Positions 16,226 through 25,113 of a stretch of 64,000 bases of DNA are shown one piece after another. The notes beneath the pieces were generated by a model. It did no database searches. It was not told the origin of the DNA and was given only the letters and a program-made list of their open reading frames with translations. This stretch comes from an uncultured Ignisphaera sp. (GTDB lineage: Archaea; Thermoproteota; Thermoprotei_A; Sulfolobales; Ignisphaeraceae). Numbering within the stretch: the first letter of the stretch is position 1; each line of letters starts with the position of its first letter. The stretch is taken from positions 186,001 through 250,000 of the forward strand of contig CALJEI010000002.1 of assembly GCA_938074605.1 (NCBI GenBank). Reading direction: 5' to 3'. The position numbers were made by a program, and so were the translations under genes.

Positions 16226-16756
16226 ATGAAAAGAATTCACAGGGGAGACGATGGCTACACTGACATACTTGGATTGAGATTACCTAAGGATTCACCAATA
16301 ATTGAATTCATTGGCGATGTAGACGAACTAGCATCAATGATAGGTGTAGTAAAATCTATATTGAGGGAAAATAATCTACACCATATTGTTAACAGTTTAA
16401 CAGAAATACAGAAGACTCTTTTGCACATAGCTAGCTATGTAGCTAGAGGTGGTGTTGGTAAAGCTATTTCCCCTATAACCCAAGACGATATATCTATTCT
16501 TGAAAAAACCATTAATAACTTATGGAGTGTATTAGATATAAACAAATTAGTTATCCCTGGTAGCTCTAAAGAATCAGCATTACTACATCTACTAAGAGCA
16601 GTTTGTAGACGTACTGAAAGAAGGGCTGCAACGTTATTAAGAAGTGGTATAATAGATTCACTAACATATGTATATTTAAATAGGCTATCAGATTGGCTAT
16701 ATGTCACCGCACTATATGTAAATAAAATGAAAAAAATAGAAGAAGACTATTTATAG
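16226..16756 (+). CDS. Cob(I)alamin adenosyltransferase, PduO type
   Basis: Transfers the adenosyl group of ATP to cob(I)alamin to make adenosylcobalamin. Family motifs are present: N-terminal R-G-D-D-G-Y-T-D-I-L-G, G-D-V-D-E-L-A-S-M-I-G, Q-K-T-L-L-H-I-A-S, and the C-terminal active-site helix R-A-V-C-R-R-T-E-R-R-A-A. The length of 176 residues is standard. An enzyme using adenosylcobalamin, such as class II ribonucleotide reductase or methylmalonyl-CoA mutase, should be encoded elsewhere. A corrinoid-related activator is at 28.3 kb. It converges on the B3/B4 gene. Confidence 0.92.
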   Translation: MKRIHRGDDGYTDILGLRLPKDSPIIEFIGDVDELASMIGVVKSILRENNLHHIVNSLTEIQKTLLHIASYVARGGVGKAISPITQDDISILEKTINNLWSVLDINKLVIPGSSKESALLHLLRAVCRRTERRAATLLRSGIIDSLTYVYLNRLSDWLYVTALYVNKMKKIEEDYL

Positions 16757-16865
16757 TAAGCTAGACACGGCATACAATTATCATTCCATTTATGCCAAGG
16801 GCCATCTATATTTCGATTAGTTGTAGATACAGAATCAATATTATGGCTCTTTAGGCTGGAGTGTA

Positions 16866-17564
16866 TTATAGTTTCATAATAATATTGTTACACCAATTCC
16901 ATCCAATTTTAACAAGAAGTTTTATAGTAATCTCTACAGCCTTTTTAACTAAATCTCCATCAACGCCATTTACGCCTGCAGCTATAATGATAATTCTACT
17001 TGTTTTATTGCGAATCATCGTATCAATACTATCTCTATGTGGATATATATGCATTACAGTACCCTTGGCATCAATTAGTATTGGTATGCCCTCTCTAAGT
17101 CTTTCCTCTATACCCCCTATAGGTCTGAATACCTCACCCCCACTGCTTAATCTAAGAGTGAGAGGCAACTCGCAGTAATCTAGATCATACATACCTATGG
17201 GTACCATGGTGTATGCCGATGCTATATTACCAGCATCAACAATAGGGTTTAGTCTTGGAAAAACATTTCGAAGAATTCTTCTAACAAGAGCTTCACTTGA
17301 TGGTCTAACCTTTGTTGGATCTATACCAATTCTCCAAAAGAAGTCTCTATAAGCCCTTATAGTTCTATTATTTTTTAATGAATCAAGAGAGTATGTACTC
17401 TTTATATAGCTTATTAGCTCTTGTATCTCTGTTTCAAATGGATAGCCCCTACTGTTAAATCTATCATTAATTTTCCATGAAACTGTGTAAGCTATAAAGA
17501 TACCCATGTTTTTAGCATCTTCACTGAGAATCACAAGAGTTTCAAGTGTGTCACAGAGTTCCAT
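16866..17564 (-). CDS. B3/B4 tRNA-binding domain protein
   Basis: A 232-residue protein with the B3/B4 domain known from the beta subunit of phenylalanyl-tRNA synthetase, where it carries the editing site. Family sequence is seen in Y-R-D-F-F-W-R-I-G-I-D-P-T-K-V-R-P-S-S-E-A-L, then N-P-I-V-D-A-G-N-I-A-S and the G-G-E-V-F-R-P-I-G-G-I-E-E segment. Free-standing copies are widespread in archaea and bacteria and are thought to deacylate mischarged tRNA or act on free amino acid derivatives; the exact substrate is unknown. It is transcribed divergently from the M50 protease gene with about 80 bases between starts. Confidence 0.85.
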   Translation of the reverse strand: MELCDTLETLVILSEDAKNMGIFIAYTVSWKINDRFNSRGYPFETEIQELISYIKSTYSLDSLKNNRTIRAYRDFFWRIGIDPTKVRPSSEALVRRILRNVFPRLNPIVDAGNIASAYTMVPIGMYDLDYCELPLTLRLSSGGEVFRPIGGIEERLREGIPILIDAKGTVMHIYPHRDSIDTMIRNKTSRIIIIAAGVNGVDGDLVKKAVEITIKLLVKIGWNWCNNIIMKL

Positions 17565-17644
17565 GGTACTTCAACCAAATTCTACAACTAAATTTAATAT
17601 CGGCTACAATTAAAATATTTTAAAGAGTGTGCAGAGGTATCATT

Positions 17645-18241
17645 ATGTATTGGTATGAGTATAAGGGCTATTCTTATTTTAGAGAATTATTAGATTTCAT
17701 ACTATCTATCATAGTACTGAGTTTTGCCTTCTCATATGGTTACATAATTCGTGGTAGCCTTAATTTAATACCGGCTATTATAATAGCAATAACATCCTCT
17801 TTTGCTCTACATGAACTTGCACATAGAAGTATAGCTAGAGCTAATGGTGTTTATGCTAAGTATAAAGCCTGGTATGTAGGGTTATTGCTGGCACTAGTGC
17901 TTACTATAGCTACCCAGGGTAGGTTTATATTTGCTGCACCTGGAGCCGTTGTAATATATACTGCCTGGTATTCTCCTGCAATTGAAGCATCTATAGCAAT
18001 AGCAGGCCCCCTAATAAATATCGTCATAGGCTTCATCTGCTTAATTCTCTCATTCCCAATACATGGTATAATTAACCAGTACTTACAGATCATAGGAGGT
18101 ATCAATACCTTTATAGCACTATTTAACCTGCTTCCAATACCTCCTCTTGACGGCTACAAGGTTTTTAGGGCTAGCATTATTAAATGGGTTATTCTATTCA
18201 TATTCTCCATAACTCTCTGGATAATTTATCAGTTCTCATGA
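17645..18241 (+). CDS. Site-2 protease-like zinc metallopeptidase (M50)
   Basis: A polytopic membrane protease with H-E-L-A-H in the second hydrophobic region (S-F-A-L-H-E-L-A-H-R) and the third zinc ligand in N-L-L-P-I-P-P-L-D-G near residue 160. About five membrane helices. No PDZ or CBS domain is attached, so this is a minimal S2P. Such enzymes cut membrane-bound substrates, often regulators. I choose ATG 17645 over the upstream in-frame GTG at 17627 because GAGGT lies six bases before it. The ABC exporter ATPase follows after about 45 bases on the same strand and may share the transcript. Confidence 0.86.
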   Translation: MYWYEYKGYSYFRELLDFILSIIVLSFAFSYGYIIRGSLNLIPAIIIAITSSFALHELAHRSIARANGVYAKYKAWYVGLLLALVLTIATQGRFIFAAPGAVVIYTAWYSPAIEASIAIAGPLINIVIGFICLILSFPIHGIINQYLQIIGGINTFIALFNLLPIPPLDGYKVFRASIIKWVILFIFSITLWIIYQFS

Positions 18242-18286
18242 AGCTTTTTAAATGTAGTAAAATTAACCTTTAGTGGTTTTATTGAA

Positions 18287-19030
18287 ATGTCTAGGGAGAT
18301 AGTATCCGTTAGTAATCTTATTAAAATCTACCCTGGTGGCGTAAAGGGCGCTGATGGTGTTACTTTTACTGTTAGAACAGGGGAAATATTTGGTTTAATA
18401 GGCCCTAATGGAGCTGGCAAGACAACTGTACTTAGAATTATAGCTACAGTTCTTCAGCCATCAAGTGGCAAGGTTATCGTTGCTGGCTATGATGCTGTTA
18501 GTGAAGCTAACATGGTGAGAAAGGTTATTAGCTATCTTCCAGAGGATGCTGGAGCATATAAGTATCTAACTGGATTAGAATTTCTAAGGTTTATAGCTAA
18601 ACTCTATAGCCATAGAGAATCCGACGTCGAGAAGATGGTTGAGGAGGGTATACAGATTAGTGGTCTTGGAGAGAGACTTAATGATAAAATTAAATCATAT
18701 AGTAAAGGCATGCTAAGAAGGTTGTTAGTTGCTAGAACGCTTATGGTCAATCCCATACTTGCCATTTTAGATGAACCGACATCAGGATTGGATGTGGTTA
18801 ACGCTATAGAGGTTAGAAATACAATAAAAAGCTACGCAAAAAAGAAAGGTGTAACAATACTTATGAGTAGCCATAATATGCTAGAGGTTGAGTATCTCTG
18901 TGATAGAGTAGGCATTATATATAGGGGAAAGATACTTGCAGAAGGCGAGCCAAAATCCTTAATGGAGCTATATGATGCTCAAAATCTTGAAGAGGTTTTT
19001 ATAAAGTTAGTAAGAGGTATAACACAATAA
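18287..19030 (+). CDS. ABC-2 type exporter, ATP-binding protein
   Basis: A 247-residue ABC ATPase. Walker A is G-P-N-G-A-G-K-T-T near residue 40, the signature is S-K-G-M-L-R-R near 140, and Walker B is A-I-L-D-E-P-T-S-G-L. The signature lacks the usual first glycine pair (Y-S-K-G-M), a common variant in this drug/sodium exporter subfamily (CcmA/NatA-like). The gene is followed after one base by its permease, so the pair forms an efflux transporter. The substrate cannot be told from sequence; antibiotics, sodium or lipids are all possible for the family. The start codon sits after the sequence TTTTATTGAA with a short leader. Confidence 0.9.
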   Translation: MSREIVSVSNLIKIYPGGVKGADGVTFTVRTGEIFGLIGPNGAGKTTVLRIIATVLQPSSGKVIVAGYDAVSEANMVRKVISYLPEDAGAYKYLTGLEFLRFIAKLYSHRESDVEKMVEEGIQISGLGERLNDKIKSYSKGMLRRLLVARTLMVNPILAILDEPTSGLDVVNAIEVRNTIKSYAKKKGVTILMSSHNMLEVEYLCDRVGIIYRGKILAEGEPKSLMELYDAQNLEEVFIKLVRGITQ

Positions 19031-19031
19031 C

Positions 19032-20330
19032 ATGGTGTCTAGCATGTTCTGGATTTTTGTTGGCAAGGAATTAAAAAGTGTTGTAAGAGATCCTAAAATC
19101 ATTATTGCAATGTTTATATTACCACTAATAGTAATTATAATACTATATGCTGTCATAGGATATGGTATACAGCAGCAAATAATTCAAGCTGTTAGGGAAA
19201 GTGGAACTGTAGCAATTATAAATCTTGATGACAATACATACTCCCATAGACTTATATCATTTCTTAGAGAGGTAGGTATTGAGACAAAGCTTGTAGATAG
19301 TACACTATATACAAATATAAGTAAGGCCCTAGAAATATCTGGTACCAAAATTCTCTATATTATACCTAGAGACTTTAGTGAAAACATAACAAATTTTCGT
19401 ACTGCCTCAATTAAAATTTATGTTAAGCTAGGATCACTCACAATAGGCGAAACCGGCATTATAGATCTTGCCACAAGACTTATTGAAAGATTTAGTGAAA
19501 ATATAACGGCAGCTATAGCTGTAGAAAGAGGTATACCTGCTGAATTCATCAAAAATGCTGTTATTAGGAGGTCCTATGCAGTAATACATAATAGAGTTAT
19601 TGAAAATCCATATATGTTATCTACACTTCTATCACTCTCTAGCTTCTTTATACCCCTTATGATATTAATGCTTATAATGATGGCATCACAGTTAATTGTA
19701 ACAAGCATTGCTGTTGAGAAAGAGGAGAAGATGTTTGAAACACTACTCTCACTACCAATAAACAGAATGAGTATTATAGGTGCAAAACTCTTTGTATCAG
19801 TAGTGATAAGCATAGTGTATATGGTTATATATGGTCTTGCTCTATTCAGCTACATATTTCAAGTCATTGGAATAGGGACGGGTACGAATACCATAGAAAT
19901 GCCACTAACCTTCTCACCCTTTATTTTACAGAGAGACCTTGTACTAACACTTATAGTAAATTGCATAGGTTTGGTCATATTCATGTTGATGGTTTCTTTA
20001 ATACTTGGTATATTTGCCGAAGATGTAAGAACTGCTCAGGCTTTAATAGGCAATATATTGGGACCTCTAGTAATTTTAGTATATATGCCAATGTTTATAG
20101 ATATAAGTGGTGCTAGTCAAACAATGAGAATACTATTATCGCTTATACCAATAGCCAATACAGTATTTATACCAAAGCTAGCCATAATAAATGACTTTGC
20201 ATCCATGTATATAGCGGCTCTCTCAAACATTGTATATGGTGTAATACTACTTTTATTAATCTGGCGAATAGTAAATTCCGAAACAATATTTACAATGAAG
20301 CTAAGGAGATTTAAAAGACAAAAACTGTAG
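19032..20330 (+). CDS. ABC-2 type exporter, permease protein
   Basis: The membrane partner of the preceding ATPase, 432 residues. One helix near the N-terminus (about 22-45) is followed by a large external domain of around 170 residues, and then five to six helices fill the C-terminal half. This layout is typical of NatB/YhaP-like ABC-2 permeases. The cytoplasmic coupling sequence E-K-E-E-K-M-F-E-T-L-L-S-L-P-I is very characteristic of the family. ATG 19032 follows the stop of the ATPase with one base between, so translation is probably coupled. Substrate unknown. Confidence 0.9.
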   Translation: MVSSMFWIFVGKELKSVVRDPKIIIAMFILPLIVIIILYAVIGYGIQQQIIQAVRESGTVAIINLDDNTYSHRLISFLREVGIETKLVDSTLYTNISKALEISGTKILYIIPRDFSENITNFRTASIKIYVKLGSLTIGETGIIDLATRLIERFSENITAAIAVERGIPAEFIKNAVIRRSYAVIHNRVIENPYMLSTLLSLSSFFIPLMILMLIMMASQLIVTSIAVEKEEKMFETLLSLPINRMSIIGAKLFVSVVISIVYMVIYGLALFSYIFQVIGIGTGTNTIEMPLTFSPFILQRDLVLTLIVNCIGLVIFMLMVSLILGIFAEDVRTAQALIGNILGPLVILVYMPMFIDISGASQTMRILLSLIPIANTVFIPKLAIINDFASMYIAALSNIVYGVILLLLIWRIVNSETIFTMKLRRFKRQKL

Positions 20331-20880
20331 AGACTTACACTCAATACACCAAGTATTTCAGTTTTCCTACCAGCTCCTCTAACATTATAACATCCATAGA
20401 TTCGTTACAGATTTACTTATTTTAGGATACAATGATTTGAACAGAAAAGTCTTAAACTTAAGAGTCTTAGAAAAGTCGTTCATTAATGTAGCTAAAGAAG
20501 TTAATAAAGTTCCACAAGGAAATAAAAATTATTTTTGAAGCTTAATGCTTACTAAAATCTCTAGCCTTAATTAATTAAACTTCAGATATTGTGTTAAGAA
20601 TTGAATGAGAAACTTAGCCATAGCGAAACTATTTCAAAGAAGAGGTATGGCTTCATTATATAGTTTCAACCATAGGTATTGGAATGAGTATAGGATTAAG
20701 CACAAAGTAGCTAATTTATTAAAAAATTGGAGAAACCACGTTCTACGATAGTAAGGTTTTGAGGAGACAACACTAAGTCCTATATTTGTTAGCAAATTCA
20801 AAGGAGTGAAGACAATATAGTATAGCCGTGCTAAATATGGAGAAAGGGCTTAGGTATTCCATTAATAGTACTTAATTTCT
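20331..20880. other. Gene-free stretch with possible TnpB remnant
   Basis: No intact gene. Near 20638-20748 the plus strand encodes a short frame reading R-R-G-M-A-S-L-Y-S-F-N-H-R-Y-W-N-E-Y followed by R-I-K-H-K-V-A-N-L-L, a basic pattern like the helical region of IS605-family TnpB proteins before the catalytic core. The frame is broken by stops on both sides. I regard it as possible debris of a TnpB gene. It could equally be chance. Confidence 0.25.
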
Positions 20881-21657
20881 TTAATTTCCATTTTTAGCTA
20901 CAACACTCTTAATGCTACTCTTTTCAATTGTATAGGGAATCCATTTAACATAGTGTGGTACTCCTTTCATCTTTCTAACTAAAAGTTGTCTTAGTATGGT
21001 GTGTTCGGTTGACGATATAGAAGGTTTTACAATAGTTTTTGTTAGGATAATACCATCAGCAATATGTTCTATTAGTGTTAGAAAACTCTTTGCATTTTTT
21101 GATGAAGTGTGGAGTGATGTTAAAACAATTACATTTCTAGCCTTTGAGATATTAGCCCTGAGATTTTTTATTAGCTCTATAGCTTTATTTACCTCATAGA
21201 TCATTAAGAATTCGTTTATAGAATCTATAATGAGTAGCCCTTTATTTACAATATTTAGGTCATCTAAAACCTTTATACAAGTATTTATTACTTGACTTAG
21301 ATTTTGGGGGTCTACCTCCTCTATGACGCTAATATGCATTTTTTCTTTCTTTCCTCTAATTCTAAAACTATATCCATCTATGATATAAAAAAGCTCCTTT
21401 TTTATATATTCATTAACATTAATGTCAAATAACTGAAACTGTTTTACAATAGTTATAGGATCATCGTCTAGCGCAAAATATATTACTGGTTCTCCATTCA
21501 TTAGCAATCCTCTTGCAATACCTATTAAAAGTAGACTCTTACCAGTTCCACTTTTACCAGCGAAAACTATAAATGAATTCCTAAGAACTCCATCAGGAAG
21601 AATAGAGTCGAGAGGCTCAACACCAAATTTAATCTTCCCTGATTCACTCAAACCCAT
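20881..21657 (-). CDS. KaiC-like RecA-superfamily ATPase
   Basis: A single-domain KaiC/GvpD-like ATPase of 258 residues. Walker A G-K-S-G-T-G-K-S is at 34-41 and Walker B (G-L-L-I-I-D-S) is near residue 150. The start S-G-K-I-K-F-G-V-E-P-L-D-S-I-L-P-D-G-V matches the N-terminal strand of KaiC domains. No zinc finger or second KaiC domain is present. Archaeal single KaiC-domain proteins are mostly uncharacterised; roles in signalling and motility control have been reported for some. It stands alone on the minus strand, and an AT-rich promoter with a clear T/A tract lies between it and the plus-strand Fe-S gene. Confidence 0.85.
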   Translation of the reverse strand: MGLSESGKIKFGVEPLDSILPDGVLRNSFIVFAGKSGTGKSLLLIGIARGLLMNGEPVIYFALDDDPITIVKQFQLFDINVNEYIKKELFYIIDGYSFRIRGKKEKMHISVIEEVDPQNLSQVINTCIKVLDDLNIVNKGLLIIDSINEFLMIYEVNKAIELIKNLRANISKARNVIVLTSLHTSSKNAKSFLTLIEHIADGIILTKTIVKPSISSTEHTILRQLLVRKMKGVPHYVKWIPYTIEKSSIKSVVAKNGN

Positions 21658-21875
21658 AACCTCATTAAAACTGTATTATATGTACAAAAGTTTTTATATT
21701 TAACAGTATATTGTATTTATATAATATATTAATATTATGTTGAATCGTAGAATTTTAATGATGCACAGTATTGAATTTACTACAATAGATGCAACTATTT
21801 GAAATTAGATAAAATTATATTCTCTTCTACATACTACTAACTACGACATACCATCCTCTAGAAGGTGTACTGGTA

Positions 21876-22814
21876 ATGCCATTAATTAATGAGTTAAAGA
21901 TGGAGGAGGTTTCAATACTTATTAAGAAAACTTCTGTCAAGCCGTTAAATGTTTTTGATACAACATTTTATCCGAGCGCAGATGAACCTATAGATAGAGT
22001 GCTAGCCTATTTTCTTGTAATGGTTGCTATGGATCATAGACTTAGCAGACCTGGAAGACCATATGAGGCTCTTATTAATGGAAAATTGTATAGAGGAGCA
22101 GACCTCCTCTATTATCTTGGGACTAAAAAATTTAAAGAAGACCCTGAATTTTTTACACCAGAAAGACTAGTATTTATAACACAAAGTGATGTTACTGAAT
22201 GGCTTTCAGTAGGAGACGTTTCACCACCAGATGCTGTATTACGAGCACATCTTCTTAATGATATTGGTGTAAAGAGTATTAAGCTATTTAATGGTGATTT
22301 CATTAAGCTACTAGAAATCTCTGATGATTTTCTAAGAAAGAAGGATGGTTATGGACTTCTAGATCTTTTAAAGATCTTTAAAGCTTATCAAGATCCTGTT
22401 GAGAAGAAGTCCTATCTCTTAACGAAGTTCTTGACCTATAGAGGCATATTTAAGCCTATAGATAATGAAAATCGAAATGTTGCTGTTGATAATCATCTAG
22501 CTAGAATAGCAGTAAGATTGGGTTTAGTTGAATTAGAGGAAGAATTTGTTAAAAAAATAGTTAAAAAGATAGAGTTCTCTCATGATGAGGATGTAATCCT
22601 CAGATTGTGTGTTAGAGAGGCATATAAGATACTATCTAAGTTAAGTAATATAGACGTCTTTGTACTAGATGACGTATTCTGGGTATTTGGAAGAACAGTA
22701 TGTACATATGATAGTCCTAAATGCCAAGAATGTGTATTCAGAGATGTGTGTAAAGCATACAAAAATAGTATATTTCTAACTGAACATGTTTATATGGACA
22801 CTTGGTACTATTAA
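21876..22814 (+). CDS. Nth/MutY-like Fe-S protein of unknown substrate
   Basis: A 312-residue protein whose C-terminus carries Cys276-x6-Cys283-x2-Cys286-x5-Cys292, exactly the iron-sulfur cluster loop spacing of endonuclease III and MutY. About 70 residues before it is V-D-N-H-L-A-R (204-210), which matches the V-D-x-H-x-x-R segment containing the catalytic Asp of HhH-GPD glycosylases (here Asp205). I cannot see a helix-hairpin-helix with the G-x-G-K-x-T-A lysine, so a bifunctional glycosylase/lyase is unlikely. The N-terminal 170 residues are unlike Nth. It may be a diverged DNA glycosylase or a non-catalytic DNA- or RNA-binding relative. It stands alone. Confidence 0.7.
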   Translation: MPLINELKMEEVSILIKKTSVKPLNVFDTTFYPSADEPIDRVLAYFLVMVAMDHRLSRPGRPYEALINGKLYRGADLLYYLGTKKFKEDPEFFTPERLVFITQSDVTEWLSVGDVSPPDAVLRAHLLNDIGVKSIKLFNGDFIKLLEISDDFLRKKDGYGLLDLLKIFKAYQDPVEKKSYLLTKFLTYRGIFKPIDNENRNVAVDNHLARIAVRLGLVELEEEFVKKIVKKIEFSHDEDVILRLCVREAYKILSKLSNIDVFVLDDVFWVFGRTVCTYDSPKCQECVFRDVCKAYKNSIFLTEHVYMDTWYY

Positions 22815-23185
22815 CTTGTAATCCATCTACGATTAATCCAACCTCCTCCCCACTTTAAAGGGTGAGACCCCAAGTTATAGAAAATAGTTAGTCATATTTA
22901 AGGTAAGCTTTACAACTTAAAGTAATACCTTAGAAGTCCTTCTCCGTTCAGCCAAGGCTGAGATCCTCATCCCCTTTTAGGTTGGGTGCCGCCTGAGTTC
23001 ATCATTTTAAGTAGTGTGATGAAGTTTTTCATGACATGGTTTTTCTAAACTTTTCCATGAATTATACAGCCTTGGAGATTAGGGTTGCTAAATAATTTTA
23101 AGAGATCTGAGTTTATAAAAACATATACTACGGTAATTAACTTTAGAAGTTCTATTATGTACAATGATTAACTGTTTGTATAGCT
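22815..23185. other. GC-rich intergenic segment, RNA or IS-end candidate
   Basis: The part from about 22840 to 23000 has much more G and C than the flanking DNA, which in an AT-rich hyperthermophile suggests structured RNA. TCAGCC and GGCTGA at 22949-22962 form a tight inverted repeat. On the minus strand ATGATGA (around 23000) and CTGA (around 22948) resemble C and D boxes, but good C' and D' boxes are missing. An open minus-strand frame (N-S-G-G-T-Q-P-K-R-G, then a stop) and a CTCCCC/GGGTGAG pair at 22845-22865 also resemble an old IS200/IS605 end. I cannot decide between these. Confidence 0.3.
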
Positions 23186-24046
23186 TTAAACTGCTCTCTC
23201 TTCCTTAAAGTATATTTCCCCCAATGCTCTTGGAATGGCTAATTTCTTTTTTATAGGTGTTATCTGTATTAAAATTACTATGGCTATCGATACTATAAAT
23301 GGTAGCATGTTTATTACTGCTGCAGATACTCCATAGGCTAACTGAAGAATATACATCGATGTATAGAAGTAGACAAAGAGTATTGTTATTATTGAAGCTA
23401 GTAAAGGATGCCATGAAGATGCCATTGCTAGTGCTAAAGCTAGAAAACCACTACCCATTCCAGAATATGGTAGCCATGCACCTCTATACATAGTGGTATA
23501 TATATATGAGCCAATAGCTATCAATGTATATCCAATTGATAATGCCATTGTTCTTACCCTCCACACTCTCACCCCTAGGGTTTCAGCAGCCCTAGGGTTA
23601 AATCCACATGCCCTTATTATAGCACCTACTTTTGTCCTATATAGCAGGTACCAAACCATAAATGTAATTACAACTGTATATACAACTACATAAATTGATG
23701 GTAGCGTTGTCTGCCTTATAGCCTTTCCACCACCTAATGCAATACCTATAGTTACACTTACTCCATAGAGGGCTATATTCATAGAAAGCCCTGTAAGGAT
23801 ATGTGATGCATGTAAAATATTGATAAAGAATGAGACTATTAGAGCTATAGTTACAGCCACCACTAAAGTTACGACTAGTGCCTGTATAAACCCAAATCTT
23901 AATATAGATATGTAGCTAATAGCTATTGCTAAAGTTACCATACCATCGATAGCTAGATTTACAATACCACTCCTCTCTACGATAATATCTCCTAGCACTA
24001 TAAATATCATCGATAGCGTAAAAACATTTAAAATACTCTCAATCAT
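23186..24046 (-). CDS. BMP-type (nucleoside) ABC importer permease 2
   Basis: An inner-membrane permease of the BPD_transp_2 family, 286 residues with about eight hydrophobic helices. The sequence V-I-V-E-R-S-G-I-V-N-L-A-I-D-G-M near the N-terminus is the signature region shared by the BMP-linked permeases (NupC/YufQ type) that pair with PnrA-like binding proteins for nucleosides. It is the last gene of a four-gene operon: binding protein, twin ATPase, permease 1, permease 2. Its ATG overlaps the end of permease 1 by four bases. It should form the membrane channel together with permease 1. Confidence 0.9.
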   Translation of the reverse strand: MIESILNVFTLSMIFIVLGDIIVERSGIVNLAIDGMVTLAIAISYISILRFGFIQALVVTLVVAVTIALIVSFFINILHASHILTGLSMNIALYGVSVTIGIALGGGKAIRQTTLPSIYVVVYTVVITFMVWYLLYRTKVGAIIRACGFNPRAAETLGVRVWRVRTMALSIGYTLIAIGSYIYTTMYRGAWLPYSGMGSGFLALALAMASSWHPLLASIITILFVYFYTSMYILQLAYGVSAAVINMLPFIVSIAIVILIQITPIKKKLAIPRALGEIYFKEERAV

Positions 24047-25113
24047 CCCCTAAACCTCAAGATAATTCTGTATCTAGCTATAAATTCAGAAACTATAGTA
24101 AGAAGAAATATTGTTCCAATAACTGCTCTAGCAATAGCATCACCAACATTAATACTACCAATTTGAATAGCTAGACTAAATATGTAGAGACTAGAAACAT
24201 AGTAAGCCGATAGTGGAACCGCTACAGGATTCAGTGAAGAGAGCCATGCGACCATAATTGATGTATAACCCATTCCTGCACCAATTTTAGCACCTGGAAC
24301 TAGCTTTCTATGGTAAACAAGAACCTCTGTGCCACCTGCGAAACCCGCTAAAGCACCTGAAAGCATGAATGCAAGAATGGCTAATTTAGTACTAGAGATG
24401 CCGCTTAACTCAACTGCGCGAAAGCTTGACGATAAAGCTCTTATAGAAATTCCAATTCTAGTTCTATATAGAAATAGAAAAACCAATATGGTAAGCAGTA
24501 ATGAAGTAAATAGTGGATATAGAGAAAAACTATATCCTGCTACTCTTTGTAATCGACATTGAATAGGAATCATATCAGTTTCAGGATATCCATAAACACC
24601 CCTACCTCTCCAAGGACCATAAACAAGATAGTCTACCAAATAATATGCTATATAGTTCATCATAAGTGTTGTTAATGCTTCATTTATGCCAAAATAAACT
24701 TTTAATACAATTGCTGCAATAGCCCATATAGCCCCCATAGCAAAAGCAAATAGTAGTGACGCTATTACACCTACATATTCAATGGTTCCAAGGGGGGTAA
24801 ATAAAGCTATAAAGGTAGCCCCCATGGCCCCAACAACAATTTGCCCCTCTGCTCCCAGATTCCATAATCCTGCACTATATGCTATGCTTAAACCTAGTGC
24901 TGTTGGCAGAAATACAGAGATGTATCTAAAGATATTTAAGTCTAAGAATGAGTTAACTAGAAATGTTATTGTGGTACCCGGATCTTGATTAAAGATTAAG
25001 GAGGCTGTTACAATAGATATTAGTAGGCCTATTACTGCTATTGTTATTCTTAATGGTATTATTATGTGTAGAGGGAGCTCTCTTTTAATAATAGAAATTT
25101 TAAGCATATGCAA
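24043..25113 (-). CDS. BMP-type (nucleoside) ABC importer permease 1
   Basis: The larger permease (356 residues, NupB/YufP type) of the same importer. It has about nine membrane helices. The segment N-L-G-A-E-G-Q-I-V-V-G-A-M-G-A near residue 85 is the permease signature of this class, equivalent to the N-L-A-I-D-G-M motif of permease 2. The C-terminal half carries R-A-V-E-L-S-G-I-S-S-T-K-L, the cytoplasmic coupling loop to the ATPase. The start overlaps the end of the ATPase gene by 14 bases, which indicates coupled translation within the operon. Confidence 0.9.
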   Translation of the reverse strand: MHMLKISIIKRELPLHIIIPLRITIAVIGLLISIVTASLIFNQDPGTTITFLVNSFLDLNIFRYISVFLPTALGLSIAYSAGLWNLGAEGQIVVGAMGATFIALFTPLGTIEYVGVIASLLFAFAMGAIWAIAAIVLKVYFGINEALTTLMMNYIAYYLVDYLVYGPWRGRGVYGYPETDMIPIQCRLQRVAGYSFSLYPLFTSLLLTILVFLFLYRTRIGISIRALSSSFRAVELSGISSTKLAILAFMLSGALAGFAGGTEVLVYHRKLVPGAKIGAGMGYTSIMVAWLSSLNPVAVPLSAYYVSSLYIFSLAIQIGSINVGDAIARAVIGTIFLLTIVSEFIARYRIILRFRG

